NCBI GenBank assembly: GCA_015178975.1
Contig: WHVD01000244.1
Span: forward strand, 33,569-97,568
Direction of reading: 5' to 3'
DNA from: Hysterangium stoloniferum
Taxonomy: Eukaryota; Basidiomycota; Agaricomycetes; Hysterangiales; Hysterangiaceae
Length of the DNA stretch: 64,000 nucleotides
The translations under genes were made by a program, and so were the position numbers. The notes under the pieces are model-generated. The model was not told where the DNA came from. It did not search any database and saw nothing but the letters and a program-made list of their open reading frames with translations. Shown here in pieces: positions 1-13,500 of this stretch (position 1 is its first letter; each line of letters begins with the position of its first letter).

Positions 1-103
1 ATAAGTAGCCTAGAGTCCATGTATCTAGTCATTCGTTTGCCTTACGGCCAAATAGACAAACGGAACCTTATTGCTCTCTGTTCTCGCGAGCTTAATTCTA
101 ACA
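1..103. mobile_element. Probable terminal part of an LTR that runs off the left edge
   Basis: The first 103 bases have no counterpart in the other macro-repeat copies. Homology to the second copy (from about 18829) and to the inverted copy (ending near 50855) begins only at 104. The unmatched stretch ends in ...ttctaaca, the CA terminus expected of an LTR, and is followed by tattc, which could be one copy of a 5-bp target duplication. The other end lies outside the window, so this is inference from a single junction. Confidence 0.4.
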
Positions 104-156
104 TATTCATGCTTTCCTTGCATCGGCAGATGTAGCCCGGGATCGGGATTTCAAGG

Positions 157-1315
157 TCAAGGGCTGTTCGTCTTACCGGGAATTCTATCTGTGACCATTG
201 ACAGGAAAACTTCATAATGCAAACTCACACGACCATGCCCAAGAACCAAGGACTGAACAGGCAATTGGGTGAATATAAGAAACCTTTTTAGATCCGCACT
301 GTCTCTTGTCGCTGGTTCACGGCATATTATTATATTTACAACGGTTCGTGATCTAGAAGAGGTGTCCACATTGGCATTTTCATGCTGGACAAAGTCTTCC
401 CACGCTAGGATCCGCTGTACATCTTTGCTTACTTCTTTAGATCCGCCCGGGCACCCATGTTGCTCGTGGTGCGAGGAACCTTGAGGTGTTTGTGCATGAC
501 TTAATTTTATTGTAAGACCCCACTAGGTGCCCTTAGAAAGATGATGTCTAGGATGAGTATGTACGGTAGTGCAAGTCTGCAATGTGCCTGCATAAAAATA
601 TAAATGCCAATTGATTGTAAGTAATACCGTAATTAACCGATTTGGACCCAGTGTGCTCCCGAGTTCATTTCCACTGGATCGGGATTTAGTCCCAAGTCTT
701 CCCGAATCAAAGTGTACACATTACCAACCACCTCATTCAGAAGTCATTTATTAAGAATGAACTTCTGCACAAATCTCTTGATAGTCTCCTTACTGACGCC
801 GCCTTCACCCCACGCCTTCGCCAGCTCCTCCCCCATTCTCTTTGCGATATTCGTATAAGGGTCAGGAGAAGCAGAAAGTCTGCATCGGGCTTAAAAAAAA
901 GAAACCTACAAAAGGAATTTCCAGGTCCAACAGTCTCGATATCATCGCCCACACGTGCTCGGATTCAGAAAACACTGCCAAATGCGATCTATGGTGTTCA
1001 GAACACCGCAAGGACTTGAAATGAAGGAAGCAAGTAATCACAGACATCAACCAAAGAATGCTTCCCGGATTTCTCGAAGGCCACAACTAAATGCGCATAG
1101 ACTTTCGCATCAGAGCTACTCGTGGATGGCCTTGTAGTTGAGCGTGGCGTAGGGGTCGTACCCGCCTCAGCCGTGACTCCCGGGGCAAGCACAGGTGCGG
1201 CTTTCAGCATTTCATTTTCCGCCTCACTCACTGTCCCTGTCCCTTTCAAGTGTTCATTGCCCGCGGGGCGTGATGCGTTTGCGTTGTCGCCCAATCCAAT
1301 GTCAACTGTCCCCAC
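157..1315 (-). pseudogene. Unassigned reading frames shared by the macro-repeat copies
   Basis: Several minus-strand frames (for example 157-369, 737-952 and 998-1315) have recognisable counterparts in unit 2 (19706-19918, 19965-20198) and on the plus strand of the right arm (49239-49883, 50508-50966). I do not recognise the product. The frames are short, no consistent intron chain could be built, and the copies differ by stops and indels, so this looks like a decayed gene. It could also be non-coding repeat with chance frames. Confidence 0.3.
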
Positions 1316-2303
1316 TCCAACACAAAAGAAGTCCCGCCCGTCTTCAGCAAACCATTCATGAACAGCGCGTGCGCTAATGGGTTCGTATGCTGCGCAGCTA
1401 AGTGAGAGTGCACCTGATGTGAGTTGTAGGGAGCGGCAGCCTGAAGTTTCGTATCAACACAGAGATATATTGAGCGTAATGCTTAGGGAGCGGTTACCTT
1501 TGTGGATTACCCATGGAATTTGGGATGGCGAGCGGGGATCTTGAGGGTGCCATTCGTAGTCGTAGTGATCCGGGAAACAGGGAATTTGATGATTGAGCCG
1601 CCGCAGGATCTGTAGACGTAGAGGTAAAGCAGTATAAGCCGTCAGATACAATAAATATTCAGGTTCTGTTTTATTTCTTTTTCTCAAAAGGTGGACAGGG
1701 TACCTCAGCCGCAGCACCCTCTAGATGGGAGATACAGTGAGAAGTAAATAAGATAAATTCTCAAGAGCAAAATTAACCGTACATTGGCGATGACAAGTGA
1801 GAAAGTTTCTCAGGTAGACTGGAGCACAAAGAGGACGGACATGCCGCCTATATTCAAACAGATAGCGTGGTACAGGCATCAAGACCAGAGGTGCACGTGG
1901 AATCATTAGACGACGTCGCAGCTATCCTATACGAGCAGGAGCGATGATCCACGTTATGCTTCGCGCGTTTGGAAGATGTTATGGTAATTGCCAACGTCCC
2001 GTCCGAATGCGGAGCACGGGATTGTCAGCTCGGATCGCCAGACGATCATGCCGTCTAGCTTGCTTGCTTCAGCCGGTCTTAGTCAGGCCATGGATAACTA
2101 TGCGACTCCCTCTTAACCCATTCCTCTGGCAACCTTAGGATTTTCGTATTTGCAGCTATTTGTGCACCCTTGTACCCCATGCTCCCCCATAACCCCGGAT
2201 TGTCCACGAAACGGTGTGGATTATCAGGGAATCAACTATATCCACACGTTCAATGATTGGTCTTCAATAGGTTGATTTCAAGTCGCGCGCCCTTTCTAAG
2301 CCC

Positions 2304-4700
2304 ATGTTGAACTTCAGCAATACCAAGCACACGCTCCTGCCTTCACTCATCCCCTCATCCCAGATGATGATGAAGACCGCTTTTCCTAATACATACGGTC
2401 AGGCTCAGAATCAGATCCAAACATCAAGTCCGAATCAGGCTCTAGCTGCAATTCCCCGTCTAGGTACTTGCAGCGGTATTGACATGAAAATCTCCATAGC
2501 CTTCAATACTAGCAACAATATGCCCTTCAATACCCTATCTCACCGCCTGTTGACATGCCGTCCCCTCACTGGACCCTGTGAATTTAGAGACTATGCGTCA
2601 TCGACGAGCGCAAGTGTTAGTCTTAACCCTCCGGAAGTCGTGAGAGGGTTTATGTTTGGCGCGAAGGGGTGGAGGAATGAGGGGACTTTGGGATCTGGAG
2701 GTGGGGACTTTGTGTGCAGCAGCAGCGGGCGCGAGAGGGCCAAGGTTTAATGGGATATCGCTCACGGGATCGGAGCCAGTTTTGAGGTCGGGTGCATCGA
2801 TGTCAACTGCGTATCCGCATAGCGTTTCAGGTGTCGTTGGGGGCAGGGGCGAAGCAGGCGGTACGGGTCCGACCACAGTAGTCGCAGCTATCCCCACAAT
2901 CGCAATCCTAGTGTAGCCAGCTCCACAATCAAAGTTCCAGCGCCGCACCGCAACACCAACCTCACACCCAATCTTGATCCCAATCTCAACCCCACTTCAA
3001 GCGACAACAACGACCCCATATCAGTCTTACGACGCCTTGGCAAAACTCCTTTCCAAACCCTCGCAGCCGCAGTCGCAATCGCATACTTGATCACAACCTC
3101 AACCACAATTGCGACCCGGACTGGTACTTTTGCTCTCTACGGCTGCACGGATTGTGGCTGAAGGGCACAAACTGCTGCTGGACAACAGGCTCAGGCGTAG
3201 CGGCAGAGTCAAGCGGGGAAACATGATCAAAATTAACGACCACATCGTCATCAATCTCCAGGTGCTAGTGTAAGAAGTATTGTGCCTGCGCCTGCATCAA
3301 GGCAGGGTAGGAGTGGAAGTGGCGACAGGTGGGTTGGATGTACATTCAGATGTGGAGATTGTGAAGCTCACTATAGACTATGTTGTTTGTCTTTGTCTTT
3401 GCAGGGGCAGTGGTTGAGCGTGTAGTGAAAGGAACGGGAGTGACGAGGAGGTGCCTTGGGATGAAGAGTTAGAGAGGAAGTGAAGGAAGGTTGTAGGTGA
3501 GAAGGAAGGACAGTGCGAGGAACCAACACAAAAACACCAAGCTGGAGATCGACAAAATCATCTCGTTTGTGCTATAAAACCTATTCCCTCCACCGTTCAT
3601 TCCACCACCTACACACGCTCCCCTCTCGTTCTGCGCTGATGGGTATGCTTGCGCGGCTTAGTCTCAAAGAGGCGTGTGTTGTTTTGAAACCCGCTTCTTC
3701 AACGTCATCGTCATCATCAACAATAAAAAGTGAAGGATGTTCCGAGGCCAAGCTGAAACGCGCCACTACCTATGACGAAGACGACTTTGAACAGAATTCG
3801 AATCTGCAACCAACGAAGGATTTATTACTTCGACAGATAATATCTCGCCCCAGGGCCTGCTGCCAACCTCCCACCGAAGGGTCTTGGGAACGCGCGGTGC
3901 CCCACCCGCTATTCTCTCGAGTGGGTTAGTGGATTGAGAGACTGCAAAGGAGTTGTTTGATATGTGAGTGACTCGTGATCCTAGGTTTTTCGATATTCGG
4001 TGTTGACTTTTCCTTTTCCAATGGTGGTAGATATGTTAGCGTAAGCAGTGTTTATCCTTCTTCCTTTCAAAAGACGAATGTTTATAGTGCTTTCTGCTAT
4101 TTGTCAGCCCTTCGTATCCATCCTAAACCACGTTCTCCACACTGTCCAAAGCGATCTACGAACGGGACCTGTTCCTCTTCACCGCCGGTAAGTCCTTTCG
4201 CACTTCTTTCCCTTCCAGCCTTCTTTATAATACAACTCGTATAAACATGCTAACCCCATAGACAGTTCTAGCAATCTCATCTCGCCACCTCCCCCTCCTG
4301 CCCAAGACTCCACAAATCGCCATGAACCTCCCTGAATACGCAGCAGCAACAGCCTTCATCGATGGCGTGAAGAGCGTTGAGATGGGGGAGGATAGGAGTT
4401 GGTTGTATGGGGCGGTTAGTCGGGCCTCTTTCTTTCTTCTTCCCCTTTTTTGGACGAATACACCAGAGTCGCGCTAGATCTTGAGAACCATACCCTGTAA
4501 TACCTTCGTCGCATGCGCGATCACCACACGTGGCACCCTGCTCGTAATCGTCGCTTGGACAACTGCACCATTGTAAATACGCAGCGACATCGTGTCAAAC
4601 AAACTCTTCAGCGCTGCAAGGGTGGGCACGAGATTGATGAACCTGCGACTGCCGGACACGGACGGGTGCAGGAAGCTGTTTAGAGACTTGCGAGACACAA
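2304..4700 (+). pseudogene. Decayed fungal-specific transcription-factor gene, left copy
   Basis: The reading frames at 2304-2750, 3513-3929 and the pieces to about 4700 match the minus-strand frames at 46501-48660. The identity comes from the better-preserved relative at 44470-45315, which has the conserved middle-domain motifs of fungal Zn-cluster-type regulators (PARRWEEDR, then IPTDLN and LSEQHERE after an intron). In this copy the segment encoding that motif has collapsed to VKSVEMGEDRSW near 4370-4405. A TGG codon has become TGA at 3935-3937, in the context G-L-V-D-stop-E-T-A. The frames on either side of 3900 are out of phase. No DNA-binding zinc cluster was found. The role as a regulator is a family inference and this copy is very unlikely to work. 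Confidence 0.55.
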
Positions 4701-7218
4701 CCGTGAAAGCGTGAACTCAGCTCGTCGCGATCGCGATCGCGCTTAGCGTGCGTGTTCTTGACTTTGGTTCTGCAGGATAGTGACAATAACCTGTACAGAA
4801 GGCTCAGAGTCAGGTTGCCCAACCGTACTCGTAGAAGCGCCTGGTTTACACTGATTGCGGCCCCGCTGCGAGTTTCTCCACTGGCATGGGAAAAGGCGCT
4901 GCGTCCCGCTTCCCAAGATTGCATAGCCGGAACCAGTCTTGACTGACAGGTAGAAACGCCGTTTGTGGTGGGCGTGACGCAAGGCGAAGGGGCAGTAGGT
5001 AGTGCAGTGGAAATGGTAGATAACGGTGTCGGGTTGATTTCCATCCCTCTCCTAAAATGAAAGAGTGATTTTGCAGTAAAATGATATTGGACTGACGTTG
5101 GCGTTAGGGCATACAATGACAAACGCAAAGGCGCAGCGAGAGTAGACATGCCCAGAATGATATGTCCGCTTCAACCCACCATAACAAATGATAAAAGTGG
5201 TCAAATATCCAGTCGATCTTAGATTATGTAAGATGGGCTAAATTTTGGGCGCCTTCAATCGAATCCTGGTGTGATTAGAAACCAAGGGGACGGCGGCAAA
5301 TCCTCACAGTCGCAGTCATCGCAGTTCCAAGAATGATAATACCAATCACATAAATTCACCAACCCAATCTCTCTTTCTATCAACCACAATCCCATTCCAA
5401 GCTAGACTTTCTTAGACGGGGATATTACTCTTTTTCAATATGCGCGTAGTCCGCGGGTTTGCAGCTGCACGCTAGATGTGTAGATGCATATACGAAGGAA
5501 CAAGACACTCCTCGAACATCCTTTTCCATCCCGAGTTAGATTGGGTATTGGACCTCTTCCACCTCCATGTTTATCTATCCTCGCGGAGAATAGGATGGCA
5601 GTGGCAGCGCTCTCTACTCTTCCCTCCCTTTCCCGTCTGCGCATAATCGGTGGTTCGCATCCGTACGTCAGGCAATTGTGCGAGTGCAGACTCTTAGACC
5701 ATACATACACCCTGAGCACTTGGGTGCATCGGGGTACGCAGATGCACATAAGGTGTATGTGCGAGTTTTGGATCGTTCCATTTCACCCCAACCTATCACT
5801 CCCAGCGTACGATCTTGTGGCGACGTGGATTTGAACCTCTTCCTCCGGCTAAGTCTGTCCTGCCTTGACACTCAAATAGTGGTGGATGCGTCTGTTTAAA
5901 CTCTCTTTAACACCTTTTTATTGTTTCTATTTACTCTCTCTTCTCTTCTTTTGATACCTTATTCTATTCCCCCCGCTTTCCTTTCGGAATCCACTCAGAA
6001 TCGTACTAGCCTTCTTCTCTGGATGAATGTGTATTCCCCCTGCCCTCCTACCCACAACCCAACAACCACCCAGCTTTCGACGCTGTGAAACCACGACGCT
6101 ATGCTGTGTTGTTAAAGGCCGAAAGCCGCAGACACCAAGTGTGAGGGAGGCGTTATTCGCTATGATAAATCTCTATTCCACCGTCCTGTCAGCCACGCTC
6201 CTCTCACAACCAACAACAACAACCTACTGACCTACTCGTACAGTCCCGCGAAAAAAACGCCATATTAAAGACCTCCTGGCATCCTACGAACTGTCGCCAT
6301 ACGGTACAACTATCACGTTCGCGGGTGGAAATATCCTTGAAGCGTTTGAGGGCGGAGGTGTCGGTAGTCGTTTCAGAAAAAAAAAAAAAACTTGTTAGAT
6401 GGTCACATTGGGAAGAATTCAACGGAAGCTAAATGATTCTCCGGGCACTCTTTCATGATAAGCTATACGCAAAAGTATCTCTCTGTCTGGGGGGATGAAG
6501 TATATTCTATTTCGCTCTCCCCTGGCATGAGCCAGTTGAGGATTGCCGGGGTTTGGGCGGGTGGCATGGCTGTTGTTCCCTCTCCTCATACGCCCCCACA
6601 AATAAAGAAAAAGAAAACGCAATAAACTGGCATCTGTAAATATATTGGGAGAAAATTAAGATCGGCGTGGGTGTGGCAAGAGATGTGATTAGTAATGAGT
6701 GTTTACATTTTATTTATAGAGATCTGATTGAGAGGAATAGTAGCAGCCCGCTGAATTACTAACTAAAACAGTGTTCCAGGGTACTTTAAGAATCCACCTC
6801 ACATCGTCCCTCGCATCGATTGAAAGCGGTCATTTCTTCGTGGCAGAGTTTTGGCTATGAAGTGGCGATCGAGGATTGAACAAAGCGCTTGGTGAGGGCC
6901 TGAATCAGACAAATGTCCGCATGGATTAGTGAGTCATTGTTGCCGACGGTCTGGCGGGGATGATAGACTTTTAAGTGGGATCCTTTGTAACGTCACCATC
7001 GTCCATAGATCCACTGCACTTTCCTCCGAGGCTAGTGTTCACAATATGTTCACCGCTAGTCTAAGGAGGGTACAGGGATTATACAAAGCGATTGTATGCG
7101 CTCTTAAATTCCCCCAACTAAGTAGGTTCCTACAGCTATGAAATCCGCCTCCAGAGCGGGTTAGATAAAAGGCAACGATGCTGGTTTGGTTGGGATATGT
7201 AGGCGTTATCCGAGATGA
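4701..7218. other. Macro-repeat sequence without a supported gene
   Basis: Only short overlapping frames are present on both strands. The segments 4440-5700 and 5700-7200 recur in reverse complement at 56400-57720 (also 45320-46720) and 54900-56400 respectively, which explains their apparent conservation. The 3' end of the 567-codon gene is at 7219. I see no RNA gene or transposon terminus here. Confidence 0.6.
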
Positions 7219-9157
7219 TTAATAACCCAGCCAAATTGATATTTCAGAAGGTGAACCATATGTGTTTAACACTGATATCAAGCTCGAGTTAGACGTTACC
7301 GACACACCAGTGAAGGGTGTGGCAATTACGCATAAGAAGGAACGAGCGATGAGAACTAAACATTCAAGACGCTCAAGGTGAAGTGAGTCGCTGATTGAAC
7401 CACGCATTGTTTTACAATGTCGAAGGAAACGCAGAAGAATGGCGATGCTATTGAGGCTGCGCACAGTGGTACACGCGGATTCGGGGTCGGAAGATTCCGC
7501 TATCAGCTGCAGAGTAACCAAGATTATTCGTTCGCCAGACGCTAAGAGCGGCCGATCTGGACTTGTTTGCATCAAAATCAGACTGGTAGGAGAATTTCAT
7601 GAGAGGAGGTAAGACAATACTGGAAGGTAAACATTGTAAACATACCGCAGGATGGGCCCAATGAGTGAAAACACCACATTCAGCTGGCTGATGTGATCGG
7701 TGCGAAGTGTGTTGTTGAAGAAGAAGAGCTGCACGGCCCGGGTATCATAGAACAGTAAATATGTGTAAAAATCATCATGAAGTGTCAAGGATGCAATATC
7801 CAAGTTTATGTCGTCCACTATAACCTCCAATACAGCTCCAGCAATATCTTGAAACCATGCATCTTGTTGTATGCAATTAATGAAAAGCCGTATACGATGA
7901 TCATTATATCCATACAACCGTCGTTGCTGGCCATTTTGTCTGTTTTGGTCTTCGTCAGCAGGATGAAAAGATGTGATGGCGGACGCACGGTTGTAACCAG
8001 AATTCAAAGTACCCTTTGATCGCAGTGACCTCCTCTACGGACAGCTGACGCACGTGGCAAATTTTTTCCACAATACACACAAGGCCAATAACGGGATTTG
8101 GATATTGACTACCAAAGCATGATAAATATCGGGCGAGTTGCACGATAAATGTTGATGCAACCTCATCTAAGTTGGTGTGTAGCGGTGACTCGATTACAGT
8201 ATTATAAAGGGATGACGTGATTGCAGCTGACGTATTATTTCCATCTGTCCATCGAGTGCCGGGGCAAAGTATCAGGGCCCAACCCAAGCATGTCACAAGC
8301 TCTGTAGCGTGACTTTTGTTAATTTGGTATGAACCCACCCAGCAGTCACGTAAGATCGACACGGCCCGTTTTCGAATTTGAGGCGAGTATGAGGGTCTGT
8401 GAAGACATAAGTATTTCGAATATATTCAATGATTGGCGCGGAGTCAACCCTACCTACACAAATCAATGCTCTCTTGAATTAGACGTCCCAGTCTTGGGAG
8501 AGTCAAATACTTTTGTGAGAACCTGTCACGCGCGCCGTGCGAAAGCACTCTATGTGCAATTTGCTCGTACACCGTCAACTTTGCCATCAGTGAAGTTTTC
8601 TTTGCAATGTAAAGGACTTTCATCCCAACCCTTTCCAAACCTACTCCACCATAATACCCGAGTCCTATTTCAATACTTGCAGATGTGCCATCATCCTGTG
8701 AGGCCGCTCCCCAGTCATGACTGCGATATGGGCTCGGCTTGGATGCGGTGTCCGTGGGCCTCCCTGGCATCGTAACAATAAGCGGTGGGTCATGGTAACT
8801 CGTTTCTCCTTGACACTGAAATGCACAGAATGTCATACAGAGTACATGATAATAGCATTGTACTTTACTTACCAACTCGTCAACCCAAACCTCTACATGA
8901 TTTTCAGACAATGGTATGTGCTGGCCATCATCGGGTGCCAGGTAACATATATCATGCCTGGGTTCATTACAGCTCCATCGTTCTCGGAGCTTCAACCGGA
9001 ATCTTTCTCTCATCCTCGTCTCAATGATCTGCTCCAGTTCCTCTGAGCTCAATACACCTGGGGAAATCAAAGGTGGTAACTCCTCAACATCTTCGAGGAG
9101 GGCTTCAGTCGTTGCCGAATCGTGATTCCCCAGACTCGCCTCGTTGAAAGTAGACAT
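7219..9157 (-). CDS. Uncharacterised 567-codon protein, left-arm paralogue (5 exons)
   Basis: Function unknown; no family recognised. The gene model reads from an ATG at 9157 and joins exons 9157-8873, 8815-8454, 8396-7985, 7926-7646 and 7582-7219. All joins are in phase and total 1704 nt (567 aa plus stop). The donors are GTAAGT, GTAGGG, GTCCGC (weak) and GTATGT, and the acceptors end in CAG. The protein is soluble-looking, with no signal peptide or membrane segment seen. The N-terminus is acidic (LLEDVEELPPL), followed by an Arg-rich stretch. A paralogue at 52948-54885 has exactly the same five exon lengths and differs only by substitutions, which argues that both are real and constrained. 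A TATA-like CATAAAAG lies 43-50 bp upstream in both. The third intron (donor GTCCGC) is the least certain part of the model. Confidence 0.75.
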
Positions 9158-9199
9158 TAGTAGGTAGCAGTCGTACTTACATTAGAAGGGGGTGCGGCG

Positions 9200-9207
9200 C
9201 TTTTATG
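9200..9207 (-). promoter_or_regulatory. TATA-like box of the left 567-codon gene
   Basis: CATAAAAG on the minus strand lies about 43-50 bp upstream of the ATG at 9157. It is conserved at the same distance in the right-arm copy (52899-52906). The function is inferred from position and conservation. Confidence 0.4.
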
Positions 9208-9858
9208 CAGCAGTCAGTCGGAACAGCCTTGTGGCCGTGCCTACACAGGATTTACGGCAGTTCATCCCTGCCTTCGTAAAGAAGGTGCCCTCACCCCTCC
9301 CTCAACCATATAGGCTGCAGTGTACCAAGCTACCTTACTACTTTCTTACGCCTTCCGCTGAAGGCTCACAGCTTCCAATAATAGTTTGGTCGATTGTCAC
9401 CCTCATAGAATAGTATTTCTGGTGTTCTTGAGCGTCAGAGTTGAAATTAAAACCGCTGTTCTGTTATTCGAGAATTGACATTGTCATGTATAATATAAAT
9501 ACAGTCCAGAGCGATGCTTCCCGCCTGCTGCCTCAAGTTGGCGCTGTCAACCTCAGTCTTTATCAGGCGAGATTCGCGCTATCGTGCTTGCTCAGAGTCA
9601 TCTCGTTGGGAGTAGACATTGGTGGACAGCAGTCGTACTGATACCAGGAGGGGATGCAGCCTTTCTATGGCGCAGTCAGCCTGAGAGTAATTTCGAGCTA
9701 TAGTCTTGTGGCCGTGCTTGTACAAGGATACACTGCCGCGGTGAACCCTTTTTGGAGCACCGCAAATGCTTCCCAAGGAGATAAAATTTGATAATGAATT
9801 TTGTTTTGTACCAAACGTTATTTAAAATAGATATTTTAGGTCATACAAAGATGGAATT

Positions 9859-10250
9859 TGTAAGGCTGTCGGTATCAGCCTCACTCGGTCAACACGGACA
9901 GGACTAAGTTTTCTTTATTTTTACATCTCAGTAGGATACAAGGTGAATGCGAGGTTCCCTAGGGAAGAGTGGGGAAAGGATTAATGGTCAAGGAGAAGAT
10001 ATTCTATCACTATAAGATATGGGGTTTTTATATAGAGTCAAGGTGAATGGGGTGGAAGAACAAGGAACCGCATGATCAGGCACAGGGGTGCTACTTAACA
10101 ATAAAGTGGCGGATCAATGAGTGGCTGATGGGAGAGGTTGGTGATGATGACCGCATGATAAGGCACAAGGGTGCTACCAAATGGCGGAACAATGAGTGGT
10201 TGATGGAAGAGGTTGGTGATGACGTATGTGGTAAGGTGGCCAGGCTTACA
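9859..10250 (+). mobile_element. Solo LTR (392 bp) with 5-bp target duplication
   Basis: The element starts TGTAAGG and ends GGCTTACA. It is flanked by gaatt at 9854-9858 and 10251-10255. The inverted macro-repeat copy near 52230-52260 lacks it and reads straight through, so the empty site is visible. A TATA-like run (tttttatatagag, about 10025) fits an LTR promoter. The right half holds two diverged copies of a unit of about 80 bp (about 10062-10222). No internal retroelement sequence remains. The parent family cannot be assigned. Confidence 0.85.
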
Positions 10251-10556
10251 GAATTAAAGGTAACCTTTAAATTGAATTTAACAGCATTGTTTTTGCTGCA
10301 TAAAATGAGTCATTTTAAGAGAACATTAAAAGGAAACAATAGTTGAAAATTAGATAGACTTTTGCAAGACTAAAACTATGGCATTTGATATCTAATTTAA
10401 GGAGTACTTAACTCCCATTCTGTTAGGTAATCGAGCCTTGAAGAATGCGCAAACGGAAAAATGAGACAGTGTATGTCTCAAAATGACATAATTAACTTCG
10501 GTTTGAATTTCCTCTTGAAATGTATTGTTATATACGTGTAGTATAGTAAGGTGGAA

Positions 10557-10584
10557 CTCTCAGCGAATCGCATATCGCTGAGAG
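10557..10584. other. Palindromic recombination-site-like sequence, left end of the Crypton-like element
   Basis: Perfect 10-bp inverted arms (ctctcagcga / tcgctgagag) flank an asymmetric 8-bp spacer (atcgcata), the geometry of a simple tyrosine-recombinase site. Twenty-two of these bases (10562-10583) recur identically and in the same orientation at 17872-17893. A third copy of one arm is at 11338-11347. The functional role is inference. Confidence 0.5.
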
Positions 10585-13500
10585 TAAGTCACTATATTTG
10601 TCCAGATTTACCCGTCACGCGGCGTAAATCTCGTCGACCCCCGTAAATCGCGGCATCGCGCCGGCACGACGGCCACGCCTCGCCGCACGGCAGAGACGTC
10701 CGGGGACCCGGCTCCAGGGGACCTTTGGCAACTCACTCACTTCTACACCGCCGCTCACTCACGCGGGTTCCGCGCTCGCACGCACGCACGCACACTCTCC
10801 TCTCTCTTTCTTTTGTCGTAGTAAGATAGCACCACCAACAAAGTCGCAGCGCGATTTATTTTATTTTATATATATAAATAAATAAATAATTATTTCCATT
10901 TGCACCACCAAAAAACTATTTTTTCTAGCGAGTTCTTTTTCATTGGGTAGGGGGGGGGGGCGGCGATGAGTTTTGTTATATCATTTATGGGACGTATAGA
11001 CCCTGCCATATTCAAATTACCAATATAAATTACATGAGTCCCATTTCTGGGAGAGCACGGCATGTTCCTTGATTTTTTATATAGCCATCTGTTTTCATTT
11101 TGGCTAGATTTACGGTGGTAAGAGCAGGTAAGATAGGAGGTAAGTGAGCGCTTAGCGAGATTTACAGGTGGATTTACCGTGGATTTACCGTAGATTTACA
11201 CATCCGGGCGGCACACTTCCAAATGGTTCTTCAAAAAAATTATAATTTATAACCAACAAATATATATATATATTTCTATACAAAAAATTGATTAATCTAG
11301 TGCAAGTTTGCACGGGCAGTTGCTCCTCGTCGTGTCACTCTCAGCGAAATTGCTTATGTAATGGTTCAAACCACCCCCACAACCTCGACCACTTTGAAGC
11401 GCCCGATTGACTCAGCATGTCTTCGCACATCCATCCATCTTCATTCCATGTAACGTGGCTTCTCTGGTCTGGCTTGGTACGGTTCAGAACGTGGCATTCT
11501 CGATTCCACCATCGTCTTGCTGTATGGACATCGACAAATCCGATCCAGCAGGGAAACCTGCTGGCCTCGGTACACGCTCCCAACCGTATACTACCCACCA
11601 CTGGGTCACCAAGATTCTCAGAGTTCGATGCACGCGTAGGTCGGCACGAATCGACTATCTTATCACTCCCTTTGGACCAGGCTCAGTAGTAGACTCCTAA
11701 TCAGTAATTCTGGATGGGCGAAACGGTCGGGGTAGCGGTATCCCCCTGATGAGAGCTCTCGTCGGCTCGAAACCGTTACTATCCCGTTTCCCCTAGCCAC
11801 CCTCTACACTAGCTGACAAAGTTCAATCTTCGGAGACAACTGTTTGCGGCGAGTGATAAGGTGGTGGTCCGCCCAGCGGCGCTCTGGTGGACGCTGGTGA
11901 CCTCGCGTTGTCAAGGTCACCTGGCTATTCTCGCCAGTCACGGTACCCCCGTATCGCTCATCTCCACTCCAAGAGAGACACCACGTCGTGATCGAGGACG
12001 CGGTGGTGGATACAATAACAAAACCTGAAACCTACCGAGTAAGTCACTACCTACAGAAATAAGTCGCACCGATGCCGATGCCCTACCGCACTCCCCCAGC
12101 CCCACCCCATCTCTCTAATCTCTCCCGCCCGCCTGTCACGGTACTCGCATCGCCCATCTCTCGCCCATCTCTCTCTCTCTCTCTCTCTCTCCCTCTTCCG
12201 GCATTCTCGCCTGTCACGGTACCCCCGTATCGCCCATCTCCACTCCAAGACAGACACCACGTCGTGATCGAGGACGCGGCGGCGGACGCACCAGCGCCCT
12301 ACCGCACCCCCCAGCCAGCCCGCCAGCCCCACCCCATATCTCTCTCATCTCCCCCTCTTCCAGCATTCTCGCCAGTCACGGTACCCCCGTATCGCCCATC
12401 TCCACTCCAAGAAAGACATCACGTCGTGATCGAGGACGCGGCGGTGGACGCACCGATGCCCTACCGCACCCCATGTCTCTCTCTCTCTCTCCCCCCCTCT
12501 TCCGGCATTCTCGCCTGTCTCGGTACTCGTATCGTCCATCCATCTCCATCCCGCCGCACCACCAAGACAAAGAGTCCCAGTTTACACCGCACCATCAACC
12601 CCGCCAAGCCACGCTGTCGTACAGCCAGGACTGCCTATATCCCAGCGCCACGTTTGGCGGCACACAAGAGAGCGGGAGGAGCAGCTATGAGGTGTCTGTC
12701 ACCATCGTGGTGCGTATTCTCCGCTTCTACAAAGAGCGGTTGAAGTTGAACCACGACGACTGCCTCTGAATGCTCGTCATTTCTTATCATGCTATGTATA
12801 TATGTCAACATTCTATTTACAGTACTAATGCTCCGTTTTACTTACATAGGATGTGGACTTTTAGCTCCTCATTCCTATGCGGGCTACCTCTGCATTCGCG
12901 GTCTAACTGACGACTGGACACGATATGATATGCCTTCATCACGGAAAACTGGAGTGCATCCGAAACGGAAGATATGACCCACTGGGGGCGACACGAGGTC
13001 AGGTTGTTACCATGAATCGCCTTGCTCTCTCTCTTGCTGTGGGCGAGACTGCCACAATGTAGTTGTGAGTTTCTTGACCCTGTTTTGGAAATGTGACTGG
13101 ATTCTAATGGTATTTTATTAGGTTCCAAGCATTATGGACACGTCTACCAACCCTACTACTGCATCTTCCGTTCCATCAGCCTGCCCCCATCCCAGAAAGC
13201 TACAGATACCGCTCCTGAGGATTCCTCCGTCCCAGCATCATCATCGTCCTCTTTTGCCCTCTTCAGGACGATGTCCTCTTCCGATGCCAAAACCAACGCC
13301 GCCCACCACCAAACCATCACCATCAGCAGCAAAAGGATCAGGCCTAGGAAGCACATCTGCAAGCGCTAGGGTATCGACAAGGAATGTGGGTGCAACACAT
13401 GGTGCGTGTAACTACTTGAACTACTATCTCACTAGTCAAAATGCTGATCGTCAACAACAGGTCATGTTTGCTTATTGGTGATGTCCTGTTTTTCATCATA

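Noticed and set aside
12072-12743. 223-codon Pro/Ser-rich plus-strand frame
   Set aside because: It is produced by CT-rich tandem repeats and has no domain.
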